From contig CAZDAW010000010.1 in assembly GCA_964503685.1 (NCBI GenBank), positions 1-58,732 of the forward strand: a stretch of 58,732 nucleotides of DNA, in the 5' to 3' direction. Below, one piece after another: positions 26,434 through 34,502 of the stretch. This DNA comes from CAZDAW01 sp964503685. GTDB lineage: Bacteria; Chloroflexota; Anaerolineae; Anaerolineales; Anaerolineaceae. The notes under the pieces were generated by a model. It saw nothing but the letters and a program-made list of their open reading frames with translations. It was not told the origin of the DNA and searched no databases. Each line of letters begins with the position of its first letter. Positions within the stretch are counted from its first letter, which is position 1. The position numbers and the translations under genes were made by a program.

Positions 26434-28208
26434 GTCAACATCTCTCCCAATCAGAACCGCTTTCTCGCGTCCTGTATCTTGATTTGAGCCGCCTGCGCTA
26501 CTGGGTGCAGGAACGCCCGGATATCTTCGACCCCGGCATGGGCGGCGCCGGCGCCGCCATTCGCTTGCTGGAAGAAGAATGCCCGCCCGGCGCTGACCCG
26601 CTCGGCCCCGATAACCCGATCATTTTCGCCGTCGGCCCGCTGGTCGGTTTTTACCCTCTGGCCTCGAAAACCATTGCCATGTTCAAATCGCCCCACACCG
26701 GCAATCTGGGCGAATCGCATGCCGGAGGACGCAGCGCAGTTGCCATCCGTATGGCCGGCTACGGAGCAATTGTGATCCGCGGGCGCAGTAATCTGCCGGT
26801 CTATGTGGTTATCGATGAAGATAAAATCTATTTCAAAGACGCCTCAGCCCTGTGGGGAATGCGCAGCAGTTACGCCGTCGGCGCCGTAGTCAGAACACAG
26901 ACCAGCGGCAGCGGTATGCGCTCGATCATGCGCATCGGCCGCGCCGGCGAGCAGCAGATCAGCTACGCCAGCGTGATCACCGAAACCTACCGTCACTTTG
27001 GCCGCCTTGGATTGGGAGCGGTTTTTGGCAGCAAGAACCTCAAAGCCCTAGTCATCAGCGGAAAACGCAGCCTGCCCGCCGCCGATAAAAAAGCCTACCG
27101 CGCCGTTTATGACGAAATATACAAAGCCGCCACAGAATCTGAGTTGATGAAAAAATACCACCAGTTGGGCACTTCGGTCAACGTGGAGCCGCTCAACGCC
27201 ATCGGCGCTTTGCCTACACGCAACCTGCAAAGCGGACGCTTCGACGGCGCTCAGAACATCTCTGGCGAGAACCTCGCCGCCAATTTCCTCGGCCGGCGCA
27301 TCGCCTGCGCCCATTGCCCCGTAGCCTGCATTCACCTGGCCGCCCTGCGCATCCCCTACCCCAACGACCCTTACTTCTACAAGACCATCATGGTCGGCTA
27401 CGACCACGAACTGATCTTCTCCCTGGGCAGCATGCTGGGCGTCAGCGACATTTCAGGCATGCTGCGTCTCATCGACGAAGCCGAAATCCACGGCCTCGAC
27501 GCCATGAGCCTCGGCGTCTCCCTGGCCTGGGCTACCGAGGCCCTTGCCAGAGGATTAATCACCGCCGCCGAAACTGACGGCGTAGCCCTGGCTTTCGGAA
27601 ACGCCGAGGCTTACATCCAGGCGACCCGGAGAATCATCTCTCGCCCCAACGATTTTTACAAACACCTGGGCAAGGGAGTCGCCCATGCTGCCGGCGTTTA
27701 CGGCGGGGCCGAATTTGCCCTCGCCTTCGGCGGCAACGAGATGCCGGGTTACCATACCGGCCCGGCCTGCCACCTGGGCTATCTGACCGGCGGACGCCAC
27801 AGCCACCTCGACAGCGCCGGATACAGCCTGGATCAGAAAATGCTCAAGCTACCCGAAAAAATGCTCCCGCCCGGCGAGATCGCCGCCGCCCTGCTGGAGG
27901 AAGAGCGCTGGCGTCAGGTTCTCACCAGCCTCACAATCTGCCTCTTCGCCCGCAACATCTACACCCCCGATCTGGCAGCAAGAGCATTGGCTGCCGCTGG
28001 CTTCGATTGGAACGTTGACGACTTAACCCATCTGGGCATTGATACCCTGCGCCGTAAACAGGCTTTCAAAGCTCGCGAGGGTTTCGACCTGGCTTCTGCC
28101 CCCTTGCCAGCGCGCATCTTTGAAACGCCTGCCCCAACCGCTCCGTTCGACGAGGCCTTCATGCGGCAGGTAATTGAACAATTCACCAACCTCAGCCACG
28201 CAGATTGA
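26430..28208 (+). CDS. Tungsten-type aldehyde ferredoxin oxidoreductase family protein
   Basis: This 592-residue protein is an AOR family member, which oxidises aldehydes to acids (or the reverse) with a bis-tungstopterin cofactor and one [4Fe-4S] cluster. The N-terminal pterin domain has PDIFDPGMGGAGAAIRLL, HTGNLGESHAGGRSAVAIRMAGYGAIVIRGRS and RHFGRLGLGAVFGSKNLKAL. Cluster ligands are Cys293, Cys296 and Cys300 (ACAHCPVAC) and a distant cysteine near 504 (LTICLFAR). Length is typical. The N-terminal glycine motif is GGAGAA instead of the classic GGRGL, and the C-terminal part is shorter in consensus, so it may belong to a less-studied AOR branch with an unknown substrate. It follows the polyferredoxin with a 4-base overlap. 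Confidence 0.9.
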   Translation: MSQHLSQSEPLSRVLYLDLSRLRYWVQERPDIFDPGMGGAGAAIRLLEEECPPGADPLGPDNPIIFAVGPLVGFYPLASKTIAMFKSPHTGNLGESHAGGRSAVAIRMAGYGAIVIRGRSNLPVYVVIDEDKIYFKDASALWGMRSSYAVGAVVRTQTSGSGMRSIMRIGRAGEQQISYASVITETYRHFGRLGLGAVFGSKNLKALVISGKRSLPAADKKAYRAVYDEIYKAATESELMKKYHQLGTSVNVEPLNAIGALPTRNLQSGRFDGAQNISGENLAANFLGRRIACAHCPVACIHLAALRIPYPNDPYFYKTIMVGYDHELIFSLGSMLGVSDISGMLRLIDEAEIHGLDAMSLGVSLAWATEALARGLITAAETDGVALAFGNAEAYIQATRRIISRPNDFYKHLGKGVAHAAGVYGGAEFALAFGGNEMPGYHTGPACHLGYLTGGRHSHLDSAGYSLDQKMLKLPEKMLPPGEIAAALLEEERWRQVLTSLTICLFARNIYTPDLAARALAAAGFDWNVDDLTHLGIDTLRRKQAFKAREGFDLASAPLPARIFETPAPTAPFDEAFMRQVIEQFTNLSHAD

Positions 28209-28255
28209 TTCACCCTCGGCGGCCTCGGCAAACAATCAAATGCCAACAATCCATT

Positions 28256-28261
28256 TATAAT
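28256..28261 (+). promoter_or_regulatory. -10 element of a probably leaderless mRNA
   Basis: TATAAT ends 7 bases before the ATG at 28269, so the transcript should begin at the start codon. The gene has no ribosome site. The same geometry is seen for the TPR-CHAT gene at 24924. Confidence 0.55.
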
Positions 28262-28268
28262 AAAGCAC

Positions 28269-29204
28269 ATGTCACTCAACGCATTCAAACTAAAAGTATT
28301 CCGCTCCTATTTCAAAATCTCTTCAAAACCGCTCGCTTTCCTCATCGCCGCAGGATGCGCGCTGCTGGTAATTTCTATTTTTGCCGTTGCTATGGCAACA
28401 GATGGCAGCGACGGCAAAACGCGCGAAATGGCCGCCTTCGTAATCAGCTTTGTTGCCCTGCCAGTCAGCGGGACTCTGGCAGCAATCGCTGCCTGGCGGG
28501 AAAAGAATCACCCCGTCAGCGTCCTCATCTGGTTGATAGCCTTCATGCTTTGGCTGGCAGCAACACTGCTCGGCGGAACGACGATGGCGAAAGACCCCGA
28601 CGTCGGGCCGAAAAGCGCCCTGCTTTCGGGGATCGTCTTCTGCGGTCCTGAATTGGCCTTTCTACTCGGCATGATGATCTATCGCCTGACCAGAGCCATC
28701 CCTGATATGCGCCTGACGATAAAACTGGCGCGCCAGCAAACGATGGCAGCCCTGCTGGGATTCTGCGGCGTAGTCCCCTATACGCAAATCGCCGCTTCGT
28801 TTGAGATCCCTGAAGAAAATGTTGGCGACCTGGTGGAGCAGATGCTGAAGGACGGATTGAATGCAACCAACGACAAAGCCGGCAGCCGGGTATTCAGCCA
28901 GGAGCGCTTGAAGCAAATTCAAGATAAATTACCCGGCGTCATTACTGCCCACGGACAAATCACCCTCCCTGATCTCGCCCAGGAACTCGACGTCCCTCTC
29001 CCTCTCGTGCGCGATTGGATTTACGAACTGGTCAAAACAGGCAAATTTACCGGTTATATTAACTGGAAAGAAAAAGTCCTCTACTCCGCCGAAGTCGAAA
29101 CATTGCGCGACCTCAAAAGCTGCCCGCAATGCGGCGGCGATCTGTCTCTGATCGGTAAAGGCGTCATTCACTGCCAGCACTGCGGCGGAGAAATTTTCAT
29201 ATAA
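28269..29204 (+). CDS. Membrane protein with winged-helix-like part and zinc ribbon
   Basis: I do not recognise this 311-residue protein as a named family. The first 140 residues have four hydrophobic spans (PLAFLIAAGCALLVISIFAVAMA, MAAFVISFVALPVSGTLAAIAAW, VLIWLIAFMLWLAATLLGG, ALLSGIVFCGPELAFLLGMMIY). Then come two helical units that resemble winged-helix or PCI-like modules (PYTQIAASFEIPEENVGDLVEQMLKDGL and LPDLAQELDVPLPLVRDWIYELVKTGKFTGYIN). The end is a zinc ribbon with CPQC and CQHC. Such a layout could sense membrane state and bind nucleic acid or protein. It lies 8 bases before the hemolysin III-like gene. Confidence 0.7.
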   Translation: MSLNAFKLKVFRSYFKISSKPLAFLIAAGCALLVISIFAVAMATDGSDGKTREMAAFVISFVALPVSGTLAAIAAWREKNHPVSVLIWLIAFMLWLAATLLGGTTMAKDPDVGPKSALLSGIVFCGPELAFLLGMMIYRLTRAIPDMRLTIKLARQQTMAALLGFCGVVPYTQIAASFEIPEENVGDLVEQMLKDGLNATNDKAGSRVFSQERLKQIQDKLPGVITAHGQITLPDLAQELDVPLPLVRDWIYELVKTGKFTGYINWKEKVLYSAEVETLRDLKSCPQCGGDLSLIGKGVIHCQHCGGEIFI

Positions 29205-29212
29205 ATCCTGAT

Positions 29213-29863
29213 ATGTTCAAGCATCTCAAAGATCCCTTCAGCGGCCTGTCCCATCTGATCGGCGCCATCCTGTCTCTGGTAGGCGGGCTGGCGCTGGTCA
29301 TTCCCCTCTATCACCGCGGCGAAATGGTCAAGGCCTATTCCTTCGCCGCTTTTGGCGCCGGCCTGATCTTGCTTTACAGCGCCAGCGCTGCCTATCACTT
29401 GGCCATTCTGAACACAAAAGGCAACACCATCCTGCGTCGCATCGACCACATGATGATCTACATCCTCATCGCCGCCACATACACCCCGATCTGCCTGATA
29501 GCTTTGCCAAGGGTCTGGGGCTGGAGCCTGTTCGGCGTCATCTGGGCGATGGCCCTTGGCGGCGTCATCCTCACCCTCTTCGTCATCAACAAACCGCGCT
29601 GGGCCACCGTGGCAATTTACCTCGTCATGGGCTGGATGGCATTGCTGGCTTTCGTTCCCCTCCTGCAAGCCGTCCCGCCCACCGGCATCTTCTGGATCGT
29701 CCTCGGCGGCGCATTTTACTCGCTCGGCGCAATCGTCTATGCCCGCAAACAACCCGACCCTTATCCCGGTGTATTCGGTTTCCACGAAGTGTGGCACCTC
29801 TTTGTTATGGCCGGCAGCCTGTGTCACTACCTGGCGATGTTTACCACAATCCAGTATCTATAA
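29213..29863 (+). CDS. Hemolysin III / PAQR family membrane protein
   Basis: This 216-residue protein has seven membrane spans and the conserved residues of the PAQR/HlyIII family: Ser and His in YSASAAYHLA, the RRIDHMMIY motif and the C-terminal FGFHEVWHLFV histidines, which together bind zinc. The family includes adiponectin receptors and bacterial YqfA; the bacterial members are linked to membrane lipid balance, and a true hemolytic role is doubtful. It follows the previous gene by 8 bases and is probably on the same transcript. No ribosome site is evident, which suggests coupling. Confidence 0.9.
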   Translation: MFKHLKDPFSGLSHLIGAILSLVGGLALVIPLYHRGEMVKAYSFAAFGAGLILLYSASAAYHLAILNTKGNTILRRIDHMMIYILIAATYTPICLIALPRVWGWSLFGVIWAMALGGVILTLFVINKPRWATVAIYLVMGWMALLAFVPLLQAVPPTGIFWIVLGGAFYSLGAIVYARKQPDPYPGVFGFHEVWHLFVMAGSLCHYLAMFTTIQYL

Positions 29864-29896
29864 ATAAATTTAACCTTCCAACACAAACAACCCAAA

Positions 29897-30676
29897 ATGC
29901 CATTCACATTCTCTCATCCAGCGGCTTCGGCGCCGCTCGCCAGATACGGGCTCAATTTATCGGCTCTCGTTGTGGGCAGCCTGGCGCCTGATTTTTTGTA
30001 CTTTTTCCTCATCATCCCCGATTACAAGTACGGTCATACCCTGCCGGGCGTGTTTCTCTTCTGTTTTCCCGCCGGGCTGGCCACCCTCTGGTTGTTTCAC
30101 GCCATCGTCAAACGTCCACTGGCTTCTCTGCTGCCGGTCGCGACGCAAAAGCGACTTTACCCCTATCTTGGTGATTTCAAATTCGGCCCGCTGCGCCGGT
30201 TTTTACAGATCAGCGCATCACTCATGGCAGGGACCCTCACCCATCTGGCCTGGGATTCGTTCACCCACCAGGACGCCTGGCTGGTCCAACAGATTCCATT
30301 TTTGAGCAAAAATATCCTGACTGTTATGAATTCTCCAATTAAACTCTACACCATTTTGCAATATGGCAGCAGCCTTCTCGGCGCGCTTCTGCTCGGCTGG
30401 TGGATCGTCAAATGGCGCCGGCAGGCGCCGGTTTATCCTCATACAGCCGGCATACAATTGCCCCCCTCAGCAAAACGGCGTTATATCCTGGCGCTCGGGT
30501 TAATAAATTGTTTACCTACCCTCCTCTTCGGAGCAGCAAACCTTGTCTTGCTGGTTGATATCGAAACTTTCCGCTTATTTCTCAATCGAATAGCCATCGT
30601 AAACATATCGATCCTGTTCACTGAAATTTTCATTTTCAGCCTCTTCTGGCAGATCAAAATAGCCAGAACAAACTAA
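29897..30676 (+). CDS. DUF4184 family membrane protein
   Basis: This 259-residue protein begins MPFTFSHPAASAPLAR and continues GSLAPDFLYFF, the signature opening of DUF4184 proteins, with GTLTHLAWDSFTHQDAW in the middle. The conserved His and Asp residues (FSHP, APDF, THLAWDSFTH) resemble the metal-binding pattern of YdjM/LexA-regulated membrane hydrolases. Five or so membrane spans are present. The molecular function is unknown. It sits 33 bases after the hemolysin III-like gene and 29 before the radical SAM gene. Confidence 0.85.
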   Translation: MPFTFSHPAASAPLARYGLNLSALVVGSLAPDFLYFFLIIPDYKYGHTLPGVFLFCFPAGLATLWLFHAIVKRPLASLLPVATQKRLYPYLGDFKFGPLRRFLQISASLMAGTLTHLAWDSFTHQDAWLVQQIPFLSKNILTVMNSPIKLYTILQYGSSLLGALLLGWWIVKWRRQAPVYPHTAGIQLPPSAKRRYILALGLINCLPTLLFGAANLVLLVDIETFRLFLNRIAIVNISILFTEIFIFSLFWQIKIARTN

Positions 30677-30705
30677 TTGCTCTCCCCTGCAAGAGAATTT
30701 ATTCT

Positions 30706-31977
30706 ATGATTGGATGGACAACGAAAACCATCAGAACCTGGTTGACCGGATCAGATTCCCGTTACGTGTTCCAGCCGTGCGCCGAACCGTCTAGCCAAAA
30801 ACCGACTCAAACCAGCCTCTATATCCACGTCCCATTTTGCAAGAGCCTTTGTCCCTATTGCCCGTACTATAAAATCAAATACGATCTCGCCCTCGCTGCC
30901 CCCTACGTGCAGGCCCTGCTGAACGAGATTGACCTTTACTACACCCGCTACGGAACTATGACGATCTCTTCGATCTACATCGGCGGCGGTACACCCACCT
31001 TACTGGCCGGCGAACTGATACCCGTATTCGAGCGTCTGCGCCAACGCTTTAACATCGCCGGCAATATCTGCATGGAAACCAATCCCTCCGATCTGAAAGC
31101 GGAGAAGCTGGCAAAAATGAGCCAGTACCCGGTGAACCTGCTCAGTATTGGCGTGCAGAGTTTTCAGGAAAAGTGGCTGAAATTGATCGGCAGAAAGTAC
31201 AGCCCCAGCCTTGTAGAAAACACCCTGAAAATACTGGCAAAACACAGCTTCGCTTCCATCAACATCGACCTGATGTTTGCCCTCCCCGGCCAAACGCTGG
31301 ATGACCTCCGCTTTGACCTGCAAAAAGCAGTGGACAGCGGCGTTGACCAGATCACCGCCTATCCCCTGTTCACCTTTCCTTACTCCACGGTTGGGCGTTA
31401 CCTGCAACTAAAACAGGTGCAAATGCCCCGCTTAAGAATCCGGCGCGAAATGTACCGTTTCATCCACAATTTTCTCCACGAAAACGGGTACCAGCGCGTT
31501 TCTGTATGGGGGTTCAAACGCGGCGACGCCCCGCGTTACTCCTCGGTAACCCGCGACCGTTACCTGGGGTTGGGCCCCGGCGCAGGCTCGCACATGGCCG
31601 ACGGCTATTACCTGAACACCTTTTCGGTCAATGAATATATCCGCCGCTGCCAGGATAGTGAATTCCCTGTTGCCCTCCACCTGCCTTTCAATGAAGCCAT
31701 GCAGCACTTTTACTGGCTCTACTGGCGGTTTTACGATACAGTGATCCCCAAAGCTGGACTGGGCATGGCCTCGCCAAAAACCAATCGCAAAACAGATTTT
31801 TTGTTGAGCGCTCTCAAGTTATCAGGGATGCTCAGCGAGGAAAACAGGCATTACACCTTGACGGAAAACGGAGCATTCTGGGTGCACCTGGCGCAAAATT
31901 ACTTCTCGCTGCGCTACATCAACACCATCTGGACAGCAGCGATGAAAGAGCCATACCCGGCGGCAATCCATTTTTAA
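30706..31977 (+). CDS. HemW-like radical SAM protein
   Basis: This 423-residue protein has the radical SAM cluster motif PFCKSLCPYCPYY (C-x3-C-x2-C) and the SAM-binding IYIGGGTPTLL. The general layout (METNPSDL, LSIGVQSFQEKWLKLIGR, INIDLMFALPGQTLDDLRFDL) places it in the HemN/HemW group. HemW proteins are heme chaperones, and annotation as coproporphyrinogen oxidase is often wrong; here the N-terminal HemN-specific motifs are absent and a 30-residue extension precedes the core. The C-terminal third is divergent, and a specialised reaction is possible. The start is ATG 30706. It is last in a row of plus-strand genes. Confidence 0.82.
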   Translation: MIGWTTKTIRTWLTGSDSRYVFQPCAEPSSQKPTQTSLYIHVPFCKSLCPYCPYYKIKYDLALAAPYVQALLNEIDLYYTRYGTMTISSIYIGGGTPTLLAGELIPVFERLRQRFNIAGNICMETNPSDLKAEKLAKMSQYPVNLLSIGVQSFQEKWLKLIGRKYSPSLVENTLKILAKHSFASINIDLMFALPGQTLDDLRFDLQKAVDSGVDQITAYPLFTFPYSTVGRYLQLKQVQMPRLRIRREMYRFIHNFLHENGYQRVSVWGFKRGDAPRYSSVTRDRYLGLGPGAGSHMADGYYLNTFSVNEYIRRCQDSEFPVALHLPFNEAMQHFYWLYWRFYDTVIPKAGLGMASPKTNRKTDFLLSALKLSGMLSEENRHYTLTENGAFWVHLAQNYFSLRYINTIWTAAMKEPYPAAIHF

Positions 31978-32095
31978 TAAAAATAAAGGCAAAGTGTGCT
32001 CAGAGCACGCTCGAGTTCATACCTGGCCGCACGGCGGATGAAGTATCGAATAACAACCCGAAAGGAATAGGATATACTGCGCAAAAATTTCAGGT

Positions 32096-32101
32096 TATAA
32101 T
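32096..32101 (+). promoter_or_regulatory. -10 element (TATAAT)
   Basis: TATAAT in AGGTTATAATGG lies 42 bases before the ATG at 32144, which has its own ribosome site (CAGGAG). No convincing -35 is seen. Confidence 0.45.
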
Positions 32102-32143
32102 GGCCGTCATTGATATTCTGAACGCTTCTTCAGGAGAATTGGC

Positions 32144-32815
32144 ATGGCTGATCCCAAAAAATCCGAGGCGCAAAATCAAATTCGCGACACCCTTTTCGGC
32201 GATATGCCGTTGGATTTATGGAGCATACCCCAGGGCGACCCGTGGTCGTCATTCGGCAGGGTCAAAGCCAGCCTCGATTCTGGCGATAAAGAGAAAGCCA
32301 TCGAAATCCTGCAAAAAGTCGCCCAGCGTAAAGGGATCGAATCGCGTCACACGATTCAGGCCTGGCATTTCCTGCGCCAATTGGGCATCGCCCCGCCGGA
32401 AGAGAAAGCCAAGATACTTTACGGTGTGGTGGTCGAAGTGGCGCTGGAAGAAGGGTTGGATATCGTCGCCGCCTATGCCGATTACACCGCCCGCTACTAC
32501 AACTTCAGCGGCGCCGCAGTCGTCTGGGAATATCCCGACGATTCACTGAACCTGGAAATCAACAACCTCCTCGACGCCGCGCAATCCGCCGTGTTGAAGA
32601 TCGGCCCCTGGGAGCAGGAACGCCCGCCCGCCCCGCCTGTCGGTCAGGTGCGCCTCAACATGCTCACCCCCAGCGGCCTGCACTTCGGCCAGGCGCCTTT
32701 TGAAATCATGCTGCACGACGAACTGGGAGAACCGGTCATCAAGGCTGCCATCGAATTGATGAAAGCCCTGATCGCCAAAGCGCAGGAAGAACGAGGAAAA
32801 AAAATCCTGTCCTAA
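32144..32815 (+). CDS. Conserved hypothetical cytoplasmic protein
   Basis: I do not recognise a family for this 223-residue soluble protein. The first part is helical with a TPR-like look (SSFGRVKASLDSGDKEKAIEILQKVAQRKGIESRHTIQAWHFLRQLG). The middle, ILYGVVVEVALEEGLDIVAAYADYTARYYNFSGAAVVWEYPDDS, is a compact alpha/beta stretch, and the end is a helix with PVIKAAIELMKALIAKAQEERGKK. No signal, membrane span or metal motif is present. CAGGAG precedes the ATG. Codon use is that of the neighbours. It stands alone between the radical SAM gene and a repeat-rich gap. Confidence 0.75.
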   Translation: MADPKKSEAQNQIRDTLFGDMPLDLWSIPQGDPWSSFGRVKASLDSGDKEKAIEILQKVAQRKGIESRHTIQAWHFLRQLGIAPPEEKAKILYGVVVEVALEEGLDIVAAYADYTARYYNFSGAAVVWEYPDDSLNLEINNLLDAAQSAVLKIGPWEQERPPAPPVGQVRLNMLTPSGLHFGQAPFEIMLHDELGEPVIKAAIELMKALIAKAQEERGKKILS

Positions 32816-32842
32816 TTCCCCGGCGCGAAATTCATCACACTG

Positions 32843-32851
32843 TGCTATCAT
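32843..32851 (+). promoter_or_regulatory. Extended -10 promoter (TGCTATCAT)
   Basis: A TG-C-TATCAT element lies 28 bases after the hypothetical gene. The next start codon is about 440 bases away (33293), so the leader would contain repeat copy A and a copy of the second repeat. Confidence 0.4.
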
Positions 32852-32910
32852 GTTATTATCTTTTTACCACTGTCAGGGATGTGTAAGCCTATCCGTAAAA
32901 TGGTAATTAA

Positions 32911-33064
32911 CTCAAGTTGCTGCCTTGACAATCATCTCTGTGTTTGTCGCTGCGCGAAGGACGCTTTTTATCCGACGGAGCAGTCTCAACGTCAAAAAAT
33001 CTGAATTTGCCACGCCTCGGCATCCTGCTGGGGCCCGCAATGACTTCCAATCGGCAACTTGAAT
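32911..33064 (+). repeat. Inverted-end repeat family 1, copy A (long form)
   Basis: The element starts CTCAAGTTGCTGCCTTGACA and ends CGGCAACTTGAA. It contains the core GTTTGTCGCTGCG, GACGCTTTTTATCCGACG and GTCTCAACGTC shared with the other copies, plus the extra module with GCCACGCCTCGG. The flanks are TTAATTAA-like on both sides. It lies in the predicted leader of the PilZ membrane protein gene. Copies B, C and D are in the opposite orientation. Confidence 0.8.
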
Positions 33065-33070
33065 TAATTA

Positions 33071-33176
33071 ACGTCAATTCGGGATAACATTTTATGTTAG
33101 AGAATTTGTTGTCATCAAAATATGATAATAAATGACAGAAATACAGCCTGGTTTTCTAATCCCGAACTCATGTTAA
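33071..33176 (+). repeat. Repeat family 2, copy F1
   Basis: The element begins ACGTCAATTCGGGAT and ends ATCCCGAACTCATGTTAA, so its ends are roughly inverted around an A+T-rich centre. Its last part (AGCCTGGTTTTCTAATCCCG) matches that at 49931-49951 closely. It directly abuts repeat copy A at a TTAATTAA sequence. Confidence 0.55.
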
Positions 33177-33292
33177 TTAAATACCCGACCGCTGCAAAAA
33201 ACTAAACACTGCGCCTCGCCGCTGCGCTGCTGAAATTCGGGGAACGACAGGTGGGCTTTAAAATCTCCTGCAAGCGTTTGAGGAGGTTAAGA

Positions 33293-34405
33293 ATGAATAA
33301 TTTTGAAGAAAAACGAAGATTGCCTCGCTTTGAACCCCCCTTTGTTGACGTGAGCCTGAATTTTCCTAACAAAAAAACCATCGGATTCGTCCTCGATTCG
33401 TCCTGCGGCGGGCTATCCATCGCTCTCCCCGATGACTTTGTTTTACCGGCTGTCAGATCGCCGCTATCAATCGACCTGATCAACCAGTCATCTCAAATGC
33501 CCATCGGCAGCGCCGCCGTTGTCAGAACCTGGTCTGGCAAAGGCTTGTTTGATGACGTCAACGGCGTTGCCGTAAAATTCGACCAGGAGTTGACAGACGA
33601 CGAGGTAAAAAGCATTCTGCTGCGCGGCAACCAGCAGAAAATTCGTCTCGAAGCTCAGGCCGAACTCGCTAAAGTTGATATGGATTACCTGATCGGATAT
33701 CGCCGCGATCTGACCGATTCGCAGCTCAAATTATTCACTCTGGCGCTGACGATCGGCGTCGCCCTGGCCGGCGCCTATTTCGGGCTGGTTTATCACGGTT
33801 CGGTAACCGGAATGCTCGCCAGACCCGATCTCAGCTTCTGGCGCACGATGGTGGCCTCGCTCCCCGGCTTTCTTGCCGTTGCCTGCACCCTGCTCGTCGT
33901 GCATAAATCAATCAACATCCAGCAAATTGATGCCTACATTTCCGTCCTCAAAGATTGCGTCCTGTTGCAGCAATACCCGCGCGAATACAAAGGCTGGGAA
34001 TTTGAAATTCGCCGTTTGCGTCACATTCTCGGTACGAACTTCTGCAAGTCGTGCCGCTACAACAACCCAAGGCCCTGCGGTGATTTAAAAGACGAAGAGC
34101 GCAAATTGCTGAGTTCGAAGCCCCTCCTCCATAATCCGCCTGTCGATACCAATCACCTGGTCACTTTTTCAACTTTCTTTGTCATTTGCGGTTTATCCAT
34201 CATTGCTGTTCTTATTGAATTACTCAGTTTTCAACGAGGGACGTTGTTTTATATGGTGATTGCATCAATCATCACCCTGCTTCTCTGCGGCGCATTGGCT
34301 TATTCCGGTTATGTCTTCATCCACCTGCGCAAGGGACGCTATTCGGTTACCCACTTCCGGCGCTGCTGGGTCGATCTGCTCACCCGCTGCCGCCGCCAGG
34401 CATAA
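33293..34405 (+). CDS. Membrane protein with N-terminal PilZ domain
   Basis: This 370-residue protein starts at ATG 33293, with AGGAGG 6 bases before it; the frame to 33251 adds only a basic leader. The N-terminus has the PilZ Arg motif (FEEKRRLPRF) and a divergent second motif (DSSCGGLSIAL), so c-di-GMP binding is likely but not certain. Two pairs of membrane spans follow (KLFTLALTIGVALAGAYFGLV, MVASLPGFLAVACTLLVV, LVTFSTFFVICGLSIIAVLIELL, LFYMVIASIITLLLCGALAYSGYVF). Between the pairs is a cytoplasmic loop with FCKSCRYNNPRPCG, a cysteine cluster that could bind metal. The combination is not one I know. Confidence 0.75.
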   Translation: MNNFEEKRRLPRFEPPFVDVSLNFPNKKTIGFVLDSSCGGLSIALPDDFVLPAVRSPLSIDLINQSSQMPIGSAAVVRTWSGKGLFDDVNGVAVKFDQELTDDEVKSILLRGNQQKIRLEAQAELAKVDMDYLIGYRRDLTDSQLKLFTLALTIGVALAGAYFGLVYHGSVTGMLARPDLSFWRTMVASLPGFLAVACTLLVVHKSINIQQIDAYISVLKDCVLLQQYPREYKGWEFEIRRLRHILGTNFCKSCRYNNPRPCGDLKDEERKLLSSKPLLHNPPVDTNHLVTFSTFFVICGLSIIAVLIELLSFQRGTLFYMVIASIITLLLCGALAYSGYVFIHLRKGRYSVTHFRRCWVDLLTRCRRQA

Positions 34406-34502
34406 TCCTTCACCGTGAACTCCGTTTCTCCGGGGTGATCATTTATCAACAACTTTCGCAACTTTTCCCTCAATCCTGCGTAAATAATTCCATAGGAAGG
34501 AA

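Noticed and set aside
29213..29863. Hemolysin toxin
   Set aside because: The family name is historical; the PAQR-type zinc residues argue for a membrane lipid or stress role.
30706..31977. Coproporphyrinogen III oxidase
   Set aside because: The protein has the HemW-like C-x3-C-x2-C motif and lacks HemN-specific N-terminal features, and no heme gene is near.
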